Of a stretch of 64,000 nucleotides of DNA, positions 1-9,932 are shown in pieces. The stretch is from CAVSWT01 sp963731745. GTDB taxonomy: Bacteria; Bacteroidota; Ignavibacteria; Ignavibacteriales; Ignavibacteriaceae. How positions within the stretch are numbered: the stretch's first letter is position 1; every line of letters starts with the position of its first letter. The stretch spans positions 1 through 64,000 of the forward strand of contig CAVSWT010000011.1 of assembly GCA_963731745.1 (NCBI GenBank). Reading direction: 5' to 3'. Under the pieces are notes generated by a model. That model was not told where the DNA came from. It worked only from the letters and a program-made list of their open reading frames with translations, and did not search any database. The position numbers were made by a program, and so were the translations under genes.

Positions 1-26
1 CATGAAATAAATAACTGGAGAATAAT

Positions 27-777
27 ATGACGGAAATCGAATCACGTCTTAATGGTTTTCTTTTCCCGGTTGCTGAGAGAGAAGTGCTTGTATCCGATGG
101 AGAGAACAATCGAAAGACGAAGCTTTATAAAGCAATAGTCCGTGAAGATAACGGTAGATTAGTTTCAATTATGAAGAACACCTATAAAATCATTCCTAAC
201 AGTGAAGTAATTAAACCACTTCTTGAAGAGCTGAATAATCTGGATACCAATTGGATAATAGACCCCAGCCATTCATTTGTTGATGACAGCAGAATGCGTC
301 TGCAAGTAACATTTCCGGATTTAACATCTAAATGATGGAAGAAGTGATATTGCATTGTCGCTTTTTCTTCACAACAGCTATGATGGATCCGAAGGTGTAA
401 GAATATACTGGGGAGCGATTAGGTTTATTTGCTCTAACGGAATGGTGTTCGGTACTGTGCTGAGCAAGTTTTATGGAAAGCATACTAAAGGAATAGAACT
501 TGGAAGCATCAAAGAACAGCTTCAATCAACCTATGATAAAATACCGGTGCTGAAACAGCGGATTGAAATACTTCAAAATTTATCGGTTACAAAATCAATT
601 AAGGAAGATGTTGAAAAGCAGCTTGGTAAAACTGTTTCAAAATATGTAGCAGAACAGAAAAGGCCAAAGAACCAGTGGCTGCTTTATAATATCCTTACTT
701 ATTATGTCTCTCATCTGGTTGAGAAAAGGCTTCAAGCTGCATATCAGATTAAAGTAAGCAAACTTTTTAAGTTGTGA
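27..777 (+). CDS. DUF932 phage/plasmid-like protein, frameshifted
   Basis: The N-terminal part (27-335) and C-terminal part (331-777) lie in adjacent frames and together read as one protein of about 250 residues of the DUF932 family, which is common on phages, plasmids and integrated elements and has no settled function. The second part contains the family-like stretch NSYDGS followed by a motif around CSNGMVFG. The break sits at AAA 330-332; removing one A joins the two halves without loss (LTSNDGRSD). It is followed 8 bases later by a small gene, so the two probably form an operon. Whether the break is real or a sequencing error cannot be told from the sequence; the clean single-base repair favours error. 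Confidence 0.75.
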
Positions 778-784
778 GGCAGTT

Positions 785-976
785 ATGGAAGAAAATATTT
801 TAGTGGTAGTGGTCGAGAAAGGAATTGTAATGGAAGTATTAAGCCCCGATGCGGACTTAAAAATAATTGTCATTGATGAAGACAACAGAAAAGTCGGGGA
901 GGAATATATAACAGTATTCAAATGGCCCGAAACTCAGTTTGATGATAATCGTATAGTTGAATTATTAAATCTATAG
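785..976 (+). CDS. small hypothetical protein
   Basis: A 63-residue acidic protein rich in valine and isoleucine, with no family that I recognise. The start ATG is preceded by a GTGAGG-like ribosome site that overlaps the end of the DUF932 gene, and the stop codon sits directly on a rho-independent terminator, so it is the last gene of that short operon. Its size and position suggest an accessory protein of the same mobile element; nothing more specific can be supported. Confidence 0.55.
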   Translation: MEENILVVVVEKGIVMEVLSPDADLKIIVIDEDNRKVGEEYITVFKWPETQFDDNRIVELLNL

Positions 977-1003
977 CCGGATGAATTGTCCGGCTTTTTT
1001 ATT
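975..1003 (+). terminator. rho-independent terminator
   Basis: A perfect 7-bp stem (AGCCGGA 975-981 with TCCGGCT 989-995) with a 7-base loop is followed at once by a run of T. It begins inside the stop codon of the small gene ending at 976. Confidence 0.85.
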
Positions 1004-1026
1004 TATAAACAATTTAGGAAAATGAA

Positions 1027-1470
1027 ATGAAAAAATTATTATTGATCGGAATACTATTAACTCTTATCGGATGCAGTAAAGATTATTCGAAAATAAATAC
1101 TGGTGTGGAAGGAGTTAAATATGAATTTACATATGACAATGGGAAGGATAATATTGAAGTAACAAAATCCGTTTACGGCTGTCTAAAAAATTGCGAGGTG
1201 GTTGTTGAATTTGAATTGCAGAATTTATTGGACAAACCGAAATCATATTATGCTAACTGGGCATTGGAAGACGGCAAAGGAATAATTTATTATCCAAAGA
1301 ATTTTCGGTACATATATGATCAATCTCCGTTTGTCTCGAATTCATATAATGCTGATTTTGATGTGTCGGATGGGACAGATTTTACGAACTTAAAGTTTGG
1401 ATATTATATAAATGGTAAGTTCAAATACAAAATTAAATTAAAGCCGGAAGACATTTTTCATAAATTATAA
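1027..1470 (+). CDS. predicted lipoprotein, unknown function
   Basis: A 147-residue protein with a short charged N-terminus (MKK), a hydrophobic stretch and a lipobox (LIGC, Cys at about residue 16), so it should be a lipid-anchored envelope protein. The mature part is rich in Tyr, Asn and Lys and has two further cysteines in the short motif YGCLKNC. A TTAGGA ribosome site precedes the ATG. It stands alone between two terminator-like hairpins and is therefore probably transcribed by itself. I do not recognise the family. Confidence 0.7.
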   Translation: MKKLLLIGILLTLIGCSKDYSKINTGVEGVKYEFTYDNGKDNIEVTKSVYGCLKNCEVVVEFELQNLLDKPKSYYANWALEDGKGIIYYPKNFRYIYDQSPFVSNSYNADFDVSDGTDFTNLKFGYYINGKFKYKIKLKPEDIFHKL

Positions 1471-1477
1471 ATGTTGG

Positions 1478-1501
1478 CCTTAGCTGCGAAAGCGGCTAAG
1501 G
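1478..1501 (+). terminator. hairpin with GAAA tetraloop, probable terminator
   Basis: A 10-bp stem (CCTTAGCTGC 1478-1487 with GCGGCTAAGG 1492-1501, including one T-G pair) closed by the GNRA-type loop GAAA. It starts 7 bases after the lipoprotein stop codon. The following sequence is only moderately T-rich (ATTTTATAG), so termination is likely but not certain. Confidence 0.65.
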
Positions 1502-1722
1502 ATTTTATAGAATTTAATTGAGATTAGTTTTTTTTTATTTTAATTTCATGTCAGTTTTTGCAATTCAAACTAACAATTGAAATATCAGGGTGAGAATCGC
1601 ATAAATAATTTTCCGAAGAGTTCAAAAATTTTTCTATTAAGTATTATAAAAAACTGATTTGTAAATAAATCGGATTAGCGCCTTTGTCGCAAAGCTGTTA
1701 GTTTGTCTTTTAAAGTATCTGT

Positions 1723-3494
1723 ATGATTAAAGAACTGAGATTAGAAAACTATCGAGGCTTCGTTCAGCACACTATTCCATTTAAGAAATTAAATGTGATA
1801 GTCGGGGCGAATAATGCTGGAAAATCAACAGTAGTTGAAGCACTAAGAATATTATCGTTTGTTGTAAATAGTTACAAAAATTTATCATATAGGAAAGAGT
1901 TTGCTTGACTGGTTGGGAATCCATGGTGAAAGAGGTTACGGTGTTCTATCCATCACTAAAATATGCAGAAATAAATTTTGATTCCATTTGTAATCAATAT
2001 AATAATGAGTATCCGGCGATTATCAGTGCTGATTTTACCGATGGAAGTAATGTAATGGTATATTTGAATAAAGATGGCGATATACATTCAGTAATCAAAT
2101 CTCCAAGAGGAAGAATACTAGATTCTAGGAGTAATGCAAGTAAAATAGACTTTGCCTTCTATAAATATTTTACCTCAAGTAGGTCCTGTTCAACGTGATG
2201 AACATATTTTGGACACGGATTATATTAAAAGTGCCATTGGTTCATCATTATCGCCTTTGCATTTTCGAAATCAACTAAATGTTTTTTATAATCTTTTCCC
2301 AAGCTTTCAAGATATGGTTGAAAAAACTTGGGCTGGGGTTATGGTAACGCAATTAATCAAGTCTAATAATATGCCCAAAACTCCATTATCACTTCAGATC
2401 CAAACGATAATTTTGTTGCTGAGATTTCTGCGATGGGACATGGATTGCAAATATGGTTGCAAGTTATATGGTTCTTAACGCTATTCAATAGTTCTGAGAT
2501 TATTATTCTTGACGAACCAGATGTCTATATGCACGCAGATATTCAAAAAAGATTAATACGATTTATTAAAAATAAATTTCCACAAGTTATCGTAACAACA
2601 CATTCCATCGAAATTATGTCTGAAGTTGAACCGGAAGATATTTTTGATCATTGATAAGAGTGCAAAAAAATCATCTTTCGCTATAAATATACCAGCAGTT
2701 CAGCGTGTCGTTGAAAGCACCGGCAGTATCCATAATATTAATTTAGCTCGTTTGTGGAAGGCAAAAAAGTTTTTGTTCAGTCAGAAGGTGATGACCTCAA
2801 ATATTTTGAAGTAATCCGAGAACAAAATATTTCCCACATTCCTTCTTCCCCGATTGATTCAATACCAAATATGGCAATTTATGGTTGGAATGGCTGGAAC
2901 TATGCAGTCGGTTCATCAATGTTACTTTTCAATTCCTTGAAAGAAAATTTAATTATTTACTGTATACTTGACTCTGATTATCATTCTGAAATAGAGAAAA
3001 ATGAAAGATTAGAAGAAGCCAAATTAAAAGGCATTGATTTACACATCTGGAGGAAAAAAGAAATTGAAAATTATTTTATTGTTCCAGTGGCGATTGAGCG
3101 AATTATAATTAAAAGAAGCAACGGTGATTTTTCGCCATCTATCACAGAGATAAAAAACAAATTCTGGAAATATCAACATTTTTAAAGAGACGATCATTCT
3201 GACAGCATCGCGAATGAAATATTTCAGAAGAATAGAGACAAAGGATTACAGTATGCTAATCGAGAGTCTAGGAAAATCATCCATGAAGCCGAAGTAGCTA
3301 ATGGAAATATTATTTCTATTATTTCTGGCAAAGAAATTATTTCGCGAATGTCTGATTGGTCTCAAAATAAATATAATGTTTCTTTCAGCCCTATTGCTTT
3401 GCTTAATGAAATTCAGAAAACTGAAATTGATGCAGAAGTTCTTTCAATATTTTATGCAATCGAAAGTGGAAGCTCGTTTAATAACGCAAGCTAA
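1723..3494 (+). pseudogene. AAA ATPase / OLD-like nuclease, multiply frameshifted
   Basis: The open segments 1723-1908, 1905-2198, 2152-2478, 2433-2654, 2626-2814 and 2754-3494 read in order as one protein of about 590 residues. The first carries the Walker A motif GANNAGKST after an N-terminal RGF, as in ABC-type and SMC-like ATPases. The fourth carries the Walker B motif IILDEPDVYMHAD and the H-loop VTTHS. The last carries a TOPRIM-like stretch (LDSDYHSE) typical of OLD-family nucleases. At least five frameshifts plus an in-frame TAA at 3183-3185 break it. Intact relatives are ATP-dependent nucleases, often phage-defence or plasmid-borne. The density of lesions makes true decay more likely here than for the single-indel genes, though the protein sequence itself is still well preserved. 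Confidence 0.8.
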
Positions 3495-3718
3495 CAAGCC
3501 GCTCCAACACAGACATCGTTTTTCAGTAAGGTAGTTTGCAAGGTTATAAGAACTATATTGCCAAAAACTAAGTTACTTTTCAAGTTAGTTTGTTATAAGA
3601 AATATATTATAAATTGAAAGTAGTTGCATTTATTCGGCTTTATTATTATTGTGGCTGGGCATTAGCCACAAGCCTTTATATAGCAAATAAATAAAGAGGT
3701 TAATATGGATACTATTTA

Positions 3719-4068
3719 ATGAAAAAAGAAGTTTTTTTAAAACAAATTGGTTTGGTTTAGTATTGTTAATTTTCTTAATAGCCGTGTTTTCATTTTCTCT
3801 TTTACAACTTTCACAACTCAACAAACAACTTGATATAATTAAAACTAATCAGATTCGGAATTCCACAGATTTATTTAGAGTTCCTGAAACCCCAATGAAT
3901 TATGAAAGGTTTAAGGTTTATTATTCCCCAAGAATGGAGAAATCTACTTTTCTTGTAGATAATAAAGAAGGTATTGTTTATCAATTAGTTGAAGATTCTA
4001 AGACTAAAGATTTATGGTGGAAAAAAAGTTTTATTAAAGACAAGTTTAATAGTCTGCCTACTAAATAA
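3719..4068 (+). CDS. small membrane-anchored protein, frameshifted
   Basis: From the ATG at 3719 the reading MKKEVFL runs into a stop at 3760, while the downstream frame from 3763 continues for about 100 residues. Adding one T to the T7 run at 3732-3738 joins them as MKKEVFFKTNWFGLV. The joined protein has one N-terminal transmembrane helix followed by a short Gln/Leu-rich, possibly coiled segment and a small soluble domain that I do not recognise. It stands alone; function unknown. Confidence 0.5.
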
Positions 4069-4204
4069 ATTTCTAAAAAATAATTTATGGTAGTAAAAAT
4101 GGATTTGACAGTAATTAGTGCAACAATATCAAGTTTAATAACAGCTATTTCTCTCTGAACAATTTTTAGGTTTTAATGCTGGTCATTCCGTGTTTAGTTT
4201 CTAG

Positions 4205-4220
4205 CCTGCCTACCGGCAGG
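4205..4220. repeat. GC-rich palindromic hairpin, REP-like
   Basis: CCTGCC (4205-4210) and GGCAGG (4215-4220) flank TACC. It is a GC-rich island in an AT-rich non-coding stretch (4069-4347) that otherwise holds only a 23-codon open frame at 4087-4159 with no support as a gene. Confidence 0.4.
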
Positions 4221-4347
4221 TGGGTTCATCGTTGATAGTTATGAATATTTTTTTTAATTATAAAAGTTATTAATTATAGTGGCTTTGCTGTTCTGGTCTG
4301 CCCGTTAGCAGCAAGACCATTAGCCGTAATAATGAATTGGAGTAAAT

Positions 4348-5610
4348 ATGACAAAAAAAGATAGTTTTATTAAATGTCCGAAATGTGGGGCAAACATTGA
4401 TGTAAATGATGTGCTATATCATCAACTCGAAGAACAAATCAAAACGGATTTCGATAAAAAATCTGCCATACGTGAAAAAGAAATTCAGAAACAACTTGAT
4501 GAAGTTCAATTAGAAAAAGAACAGATAAAAAAACAAAAAGACACTATGAATGAACTTGTTGCAAAAGAAGTTCAGACAAAACTAAAGAGCGAAAAAAACA
4601 AACTAGAAAAATCGATTCGGGAACAACTTCAAGATGAAACTTCCGAACAAATAAAAGATTTGCAAAAAGAACTAGATCAAAAATCAAGTCAAGTGAAAGA
4701 ACTTAATAAAACGAAAGCAGAAGTTGAAAAACTTAAACGCGAAAAGGATGAATTGCGCGATCAAGTTGCATTTGAAAAGGAAAAAGAATTCAGCGACAAA
4801 TTGAAAGAGGAAAAACGAAAAATCAAAAAACAATCGGACGATGAAAATACTCTAAAGATAAAAGAACTTGAGAAGAAGTTAGAAGACCAGACTAAGCTTG
4901 CAGAAGAAATGAAACGGAAGGCTGAACAAGGATCAATGCAACTTCAAGGTGAAATTCAAGAAATTGAATTAGAAAATATCCTGCGTAATTTGTATCCATA
5001 CGATGAAATTATAGAAATAAAGAAGGGGCAGCGAGGTGCAGATATAATTCAAATTGTTAAAACAAATCAAGGAAGTGAATGTGGAAAAATATATTACGAA
5101 AGCAAGCGAACAAAGAATTTTGATTATGGTTGGTTGCAAAAATTACGAGACGATAATCTTGATACAAAATCCGATGTATTAGTTATCGTAACTGAAGTTA
5201 TGCCAGGAGATTCTGAATTTAAGTATTTCTATAAAGATGGTGTATGGATTTGTTCCTTTTCAGAAATTAAAGGTTTTTCTTTAGTGCTTCGTCAAGGTCT
5301 CTTACAAATTCATGCAATTACAATTACTCAACAAGGTAAGGAAACAAAAATGGAACTGCTTTATGACTTTTTAACAAGTCAAGAATTTCGAGGACAATTT
5401 GAGGCTATTATCGAAGGATTCAAATCATTGCAAGATAGTTATTCTGATGAAAAATTAAAGATGCAAAAAATATGGAAAGAACGTGAGAAACAACTTGAAA
5501 AGATATTATCAAATGCAGTGAATTTTTATGGTTCATTAAAAGGTATCGCTGGTGCATCAATTCCAGATATTAAAATGCTAGAAAGCGGAGACGATAATTT
5601 ACTTGAATAA
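4348..5610 (+). CDS. DUF2130 family protein, zinc-finger start and coiled coil
   Basis: An intact 420-residue protein. Residues about 9-13 form a single CPKCG knuckle without a clear second Cys pair. Residues about 25-205 are a long Lys/Glu-rich coiled coil. The C-terminal half matches the DUF2130 pattern, with GQRGADI followed by IYYESKRTKNF, which resembles the D...ExK signature of the PD-(D/E)XK nuclease fold. DUF2130 proteins occur sporadically in bacteria, often on accessory DNA; a nuclease role is an inference from the fold. It has its own start region with a GGAG ribosome site (GAATTGGAGTAAAT) and no close neighbours in an operon. Unlike most genes of this island it is unbroken. Confidence 0.8.
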   Translation: MTKKDSFIKCPKCGANIDVNDVLYHQLEEQIKTDFDKKSAIREKEIQKQLDEVQLEKEQIKKQKDTMNELVAKEVQTKLKSEKNKLEKSIREQLQDETSEQIKDLQKELDQKSSQVKELNKTKAEVEKLKREKDELRDQVAFEKEKEFSDKLKEEKRKIKKQSDDENTLKIKELEKKLEDQTKLAEEMKRKAEQGSMQLQGEIQEIELENILRNLYPYDEIIEIKKGQRGADIIQIVKTNQGSECGKIYYESKRTKNFDYGWLQKLRDDNLDTKSDVLVIVTEVMPGDSEFKYFYKDGVWICSFSEIKGFSLVLRQGLLQIHAITITQQGKETKMELLYDFLTSQEFRGQFEAIIEGFKSLQDSYSDEKLKMQKIWKEREKQLEKILSNAVNFYGSLKGIAGASIPDIKMLESGDDNLLE

Positions 5611-5750
5611 AAATTAACCTTACCCGCCGATCAAGCGGATGCCGTATTCGCAATTGGTACTTGTAAAGTCGCTGTAAGTTAGGCGCAAATCCTAGTTGCC
5701 GCCATACAAGCGTAAAAATACAGCCCTAATAAAAAGAATGAGGTTTTAAT

Positions 5751-6606
5751 ATGCCTGATACTCAAAAAATTATAAAAGCAATTGATGATGAATTAAAAAG
5801 AACTGGTAAAAAATATTTAACACCACCAGAAGCAAATAAAATTTTGGAAAGACTGCACATCTTAAATGATAGAGATGCTCGCTCTGGTTTACCATTACGT
5901 AAATTATTAAGGCAAGGTAGAATTCCTCACGCATATCAAATTGATGGTAAAGGTTCTGAATGGCGAATTCCAAATTCTAGTTATAAAAATTCCAAAGCTT
6001 CAAATTATTCAGAACAAAAATCAATTAAAAATAAAACTAAACCAGTTGATAATAAAATTAAAATTGATTTTACCAATGTTAAAAAACAAATTGAAAAAGC
6101 ACGAGAAAGATATAAGCCAGATGTGATTAAATATATTTTAGTTGCAGAAGCTCCACCTGAAAGTTTGGATAGGTTTTTCTATTTCCTAAATGTTAAAAGT
6201 TCTGATTGGCTTTTCCTTGGCGTTATGCAAACTTTGTATCCTTTACAAAAGGATAAATATATTTTGAGAAAAAGAGATTCTGCGTTAAAAGAAAATCTGT
6301 TATTACAATTTAAAAGAAGATGGTTTTTATCTTATTGACCTTTTAGATTATCCTTTATCTTATTATACTAAAAACCTATCGGAAACAACAACAGAATTAA
6401 TAAAAAAAATTAAACAACTTGCAAATGAAAGAACTCAAATAATATTAATTAAAGTTAATGTATATGACACTGCTTTTTCTGTTCTAAAAGAAAGTGGATT
6501 CAACATAATAGATAAAAGAATAGATTTTCCAGCTTATAATGGTCAACCAAAATTTCAAAAGAAGTTTAAAGAAGCTTTAATAGAAGCGGGATATTACAAA
6601 GAATAA
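5751..6606 (+). CDS. HTH-domain protein with C-terminal AEAPP domain, frameshifted
   Basis: The N-terminal region (about residues 18-75) looks like a MerR/excisionase-type helix-turn-helix: PPEANKILE, then PLRKLLRQGRIPHAYQ, then EWRIP. The C-terminal domain begins near residue 125 with ILVAEAPPES and continues into a second frame from about 6310 to the stop at 6606 (KEDGFYLIDLLDYP). A one-base indel near 6310 separates the frames. The AExPP motif recurs in small uncharacterised bacterial proteins that may be related to uracil-DNA glycosylases; I hold that comparison only weakly. Monocistronic, with a GAGG ribosome site upstream of the ATG. Confidence 0.5.
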
Positions 6607-6796
6607 AGCAACAGCTAACATCTTCAATAGGTAAAAGGTTAATAGAAAAGCAGAGAATAATATTCATCGATTCGCTTCAGTAAAATAAAGTTCTTGAAAA
6701 CTTGTCCAAAAATAATTGCTTAAACAATAAACTTTGCTTTAATATCAGTAATGCTGCTCTATTGTAAAACGAACCTCTTTATCAAAAGTGTCCAAA

Positions 6797-7075
6797 GTGC
6801 CTATTGTTGTGTACGTCGAATAAATGACTAACAGGCACATTTTTATTCGAAAATAGCTCATAATCGAAGAATATAATAGAAGTGCCTGTTGTGCCTGTCG
6901 AAAATCATAAAAATAAAATTGAATTATATATTCTTCTCAAGTAGGGTCGGGTAGGTAGGGTGTAAGAGTTTTACTAAAATCAACAGGCACAACGTCCACT
7001 TTGGGTATTTCCTTCGATTACCTTCTAAATTCGCACGATTTGGTGCCTGTTCGAGGGGTGCCTGGACAGGCAGAA
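6797..7075. repeat. cluster of GTGCCTGT motifs in both orientations
   Basis: Within 280 bp of non-coding DNA the hexamer GTGCCT or its complement AGGCAC occurs seven times: 6797, 6833, 6882, 6891, 6985, 7043 and 7058 (left ends). Several sit in the longer form TGCCTGTTGTGCC. The first copy runs directly into the motif TATTGTTGTGTAC at 6802-6814 that also occurs at 15.7 kb and 40.8-41.3 kb. The surrounding gap 6607-7114 has no gene that I can support. An iteron-like origin or operator array would fit; function is inferred only from the repetition. Confidence 0.55.
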
Positions 7076-7114
7076 TGGATGTTGTCTCGTACACAACCAA
7101 AACTACCCAATAAT

Positions 7115-7359
7115 TTATCCTTTTGAGCTTCTTGGATCTTTACTTCTCGGATAAGTTCTTTCTTCTTCAAATTTCCCATTTGTTAACTGAATTTTTACAG
7201 ATCCACCCTCTTTTCCTATTGCTTCACTCAATACTCCGCCAGTTGTAGCTTCAGCTTTCGTCTTAAAAGTTTTCACCACTCTTTAGTTTTATCATTAGTT
7301 AAGTCCCATCTCTCTTTTTATTCATTCTTTGTGAGCGTAAATTTTTTTAAGTTAGCCAT
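7115..7359 (-). pseudogene. DUF2188-like small protein, broken
   Basis: On the minus strand an ATG at 7359, after a good AGGAG ribosome site, begins MANLKKFTLTKNE. The frame then meets a TAA, resumes as KERWDLTNDKTKEW, meets a TGA, and continues in the next frame as VKTFKTKAEATTGGVL up to FEEERTYPRSKDP and a stop at 7115. The order of motifs (threonine-lysine-alanine segment, then a strand ending in EERTY) resembles DUF2188 proteins, about 80 residues long and of unknown function. One missing G (TGGTG for TGGGTG) explains the frame change; the TAA needs a second change. Confidence 0.5.
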
Positions 7360-7742
7360 CACTTCACTCCTTTTAATTATATTCAATACAAATAAAAATA
7401 TTAAAAATAAATTAAGAAGCAAGCGTGTATTGATATAAAACAAAATCGCTATATAACATCCTTCAAAAATTTCCAAAAAAAATTTTACAATCCGATTTTC
7501 AATAGGAATTCGTTTGAACCTTCATCCGGGTTTAAAGGTATACTCTGGATCCTTTCACCGGGGGGTGGGGTATGGAACCTAAATCCTCAAGATCGAGTTT
7601 GAGACTTTATTTGAGAGTTTCAAATTTTGGTGATAATTCTTTCCTAATTTCACTTACCTTGTTATCTTTAATAGTCCATTTACATAAAATCCTGTGTGTA
7701 TGTTCCACTAAACATTTTTAAGATTATGAAAGGCAATATTTA
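7360..7742. other. AT-rich gap without a supported gene
   Basis: No open frame with protein-like composition. The only notable feature is a short G-rich tract near 7559-7575 (a GGGGGG run and a GGGG run) in otherwise AT-rich DNA. Confidence 0.5.
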
Positions 7743-8376
7743 ATGAAATTTAATTTTTTTAGGTTTAATATTGAAAATCGAATTGATGCAATTCAAGTTT
7801 ATCATACAGAATTGGAAAACCATATAATTGAAATTCAAAAAAAAGAAAAAGAAAAATTCAAATAAGAATAAGTAAATTAAATGATGAAGCGAAATAAATA
7901 TAATTAAGGAAGAATTTAATTATACATATGAAATGATGTTTCCACAATTTTTGAGATATTCATTTATTGTTTTTTTATTTCTTAATCTTGAAAATATGCT
8001 CAATGATTTATGTGAAAATATTAAAAGTAAAAATGAAATAAATACAAGTTGGTATGAGGTAGTAGGGAACACAATTTTACGCAGAAAAAAATATTTACAT
8101 AAACATGCTAATGTTGAACAAATTGAAGATAAATATTGGAACAATATTCAAGATTTATTAATAGTTAGAAATTCAATTGTTCATGCAAATGGGAATATCG
8201 AAAGGTCGACTAATCGCAAACGATTAAACTTAATTGCCACACTAGATAGAGGTATCACAATTGAAAATAATTATCTCGTAATAACGATTAAATATTGTTA
8301 TAATATATTATTTGATGTTTCAGAATTATTTCGTGAGCTATTTGAAAAAGGAGGATACGGACCTTCAGAATCATGA
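7743..8376 (+). CDS. HEPN-domain protein, frameshifted N-terminus
   Basis: The intact part from 7933 has the motif VRNSIVHANG, which fits the R-x4-H signature of HEPN ribonuclease domains with a polar residue after the arginine. Upstream frames supply a plausible N-terminus: an ATG at 7743 begins MKFNFFRFNIENRID and reaches a stop at 7865, and the sequence KIRISKLNDEAK and then EEFNYTYE follow in other frames, so two or three indels lie between 7855 and 7910. HEPN proteins act as RNA-cleaving toxins or abortive-infection effectors; that role here is inferred from the motif. A 55-residue gene follows 24 bases downstream and could be a partner. Confidence 0.55.
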
Positions 8377-8400
8377 CTAATTTAATATAATTCAAAACAA

Positions 8401-8568
8401 ATGTCAGAAAATTCAAACAGAATAGTTTCAAATGAAGAACTTCTTCTCTCCAACATGCTGGAGATCCAAGCTCTTATTCGTATACTTGAGCGCAAAGGCA
8501 TTACAACTGAAGATGAAATCCTGCGTGAAGTTGTAAAACTTGAGAGAAGAGATGGAAGAGAAAATTAA
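8401..8568 (+). CDS. small hypothetical protein (55 aa)
   Basis: A complete short frame starting ATGTCAGAAAAT and ending TAA, encoding a charged helical protein (LLLSNMLEIQALIRILERKG, then EDEILREVVKLERRDG). The amphipathic helices suggest a small coiled-coil or adaptor protein. It lies between the HEPN gene and the exonuclease gene, 24 bases and 70 bases away. Its codon pattern and helical periodicity make it more convincing than a random frame of this size. Confidence 0.5.
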   Translation: MSENSNRIVSNEELLLSNMLEIQALIRILERKGITTEDEILREVVKLERRDGREN

Positions 8569-8638
8569 GAAGAGTACGAGGGAAAATTGAATCCATGAAT
8601 AATATGTTTTATTCTCCAAGAAAATTTTATTATTAAAT

Positions 8639-9438
8639 ATGTCGTTAAAACTTTCACGCCCTTTAGTTATTTTTTGACATCGAATCCACCGGAATCGATG
8701 CAAGCAAAGACAAAATAATTGATCTTTCTATTCTAAAGCTATACCCAAATCAAAAAAAAGAAATTCACAACTTCAGAATTAATCCTGGTATTCCCATTCC
8801 TGCTGGCGCAACAAAAATTCATGGGATTACAGATGCAGATGTAAAAGACTCTCCCCTATTCTCTGCCGTTGCAAAAGACATTTTTGAAATACTAAAAGAT
8901 TCAGATTATGCCGGCTATAACATAAAACGTTTTGATGTTCCCATACTTGTAGAAGAATTCCTTCGCGTAGAAATTGATTGGCCATCAGAAGATGCAAAAA
9001 TTTTTGATGCCTATACCATTTTTGTAAAAAAAGAACAGAGAAATTTAGCTGCTGCTTACAAATTTTTCTGCGACAAAGATTTGGAAAATGCACATCATGC
9101 CGAAGCAGATATTTCAGCAACACAAGAAATCTTATTTGCTCAATTAGAACGCTACACGGATATAGGCTTAGATATTAACTCAATAGAAAAGTTTTGTTCA
9201 GAAGATGAAAAACCCTTAGTCGATTATGCTCGCAGATTAACATATAACGAAAAAGGAGAAATAGTTTTTAATTTTGGTAAGAATAAAGGTAAACGTATAA
9301 TAGATGAACGTGAATATTGCCGTTGGATGTATCAAGCAAGATTTCCCTCTTAATACCAAAAGGCATTTAAAAAAAATCTTCAGCGAATTTGATGCAATTC
9401 AAGAGGCTTCAAAAGAAGCCCTTAAAAAAAAAGACTAA
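8639..9438 (+). CDS. DnaQ-family 3'-5' exonuclease, frameshifted
   Basis: The protein shows all three exonuclease motifs: DIESTG (Exo I), GYNIKRFDVP (Exo II) and HHAEADI (Exo III, HxAxxD). A C-terminal stretch, FGKNKGKRI followed by WMYQADFPL, is typical of the bacterial DnaQ-like subgroup with this tail. Two indels break it: the T6 run at 8670-8675 needs one T fewer to read VIFDIEST, and an extra A near 9343 cuts the tail early at 9353. After repair the gene ends at 9438. If the A9 run at 9424-9432 is also miscounted by one, the frame would continue to 9566 and add a basic linker and one transmembrane helix. Role: 3'-5' removal of nucleotides in DNA or RNA repair or processing. Confidence 0.8.
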
Positions 9439-9566
9439 AAAAATCCTACCAGCGCGATTATCTTAATCCAAAAAGATTTGATTTTTCATTTACATTCGGG
9501 ATTATCCTTGTAATTGGAATTATAATTTTCCTAATAATCGCAAAAATTTTTCACTTAGATATATAA

Positions 9567-9932
9567 AAATACATCCCGGCAGCTACAAATATAACACAAA
9601 GAAAATGTACTAAATTATTGCCCTAAATATTTTCTCTTCTAATGCGATAATATAATTAGTTCCTTTTATATGTTGTTTATTTCAAAATGGGCATGAATAA
9701 TTTATCGGTATTTCTTTGTCAAGATTAAAATACCTCTATGTGTTTCTTAAATTATTTGTGCCCATTTCTTTTAATTAAAAACATCACCTCAGTTATCTTG
9801 CTATAACAAAATTGCTTATCCTAAAAGTAAGAATTAATAAATATTTTAATGTAAAAATAATGCCTATATTTATTAACATAATTTGTTTTTTGTAAATAAT
9901 ATTGATAAACATAATTATGGCTTTAGATTCAG
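9567..9932. other. non-coding gap, AT-rich
   Basis: No protein-like frame on either strand. It presumably holds the promoter of the gene that starts at 9933, but no convincing -33/-7 pair could be chosen. Confidence 0.45.

Noticed and set aside
5640..5740. tRNA-like segment
   Set aside because: A GCAAATCC stretch resembles a T-arm, but no acceptor stem, D-arm or anticodon arm can be folded around it.
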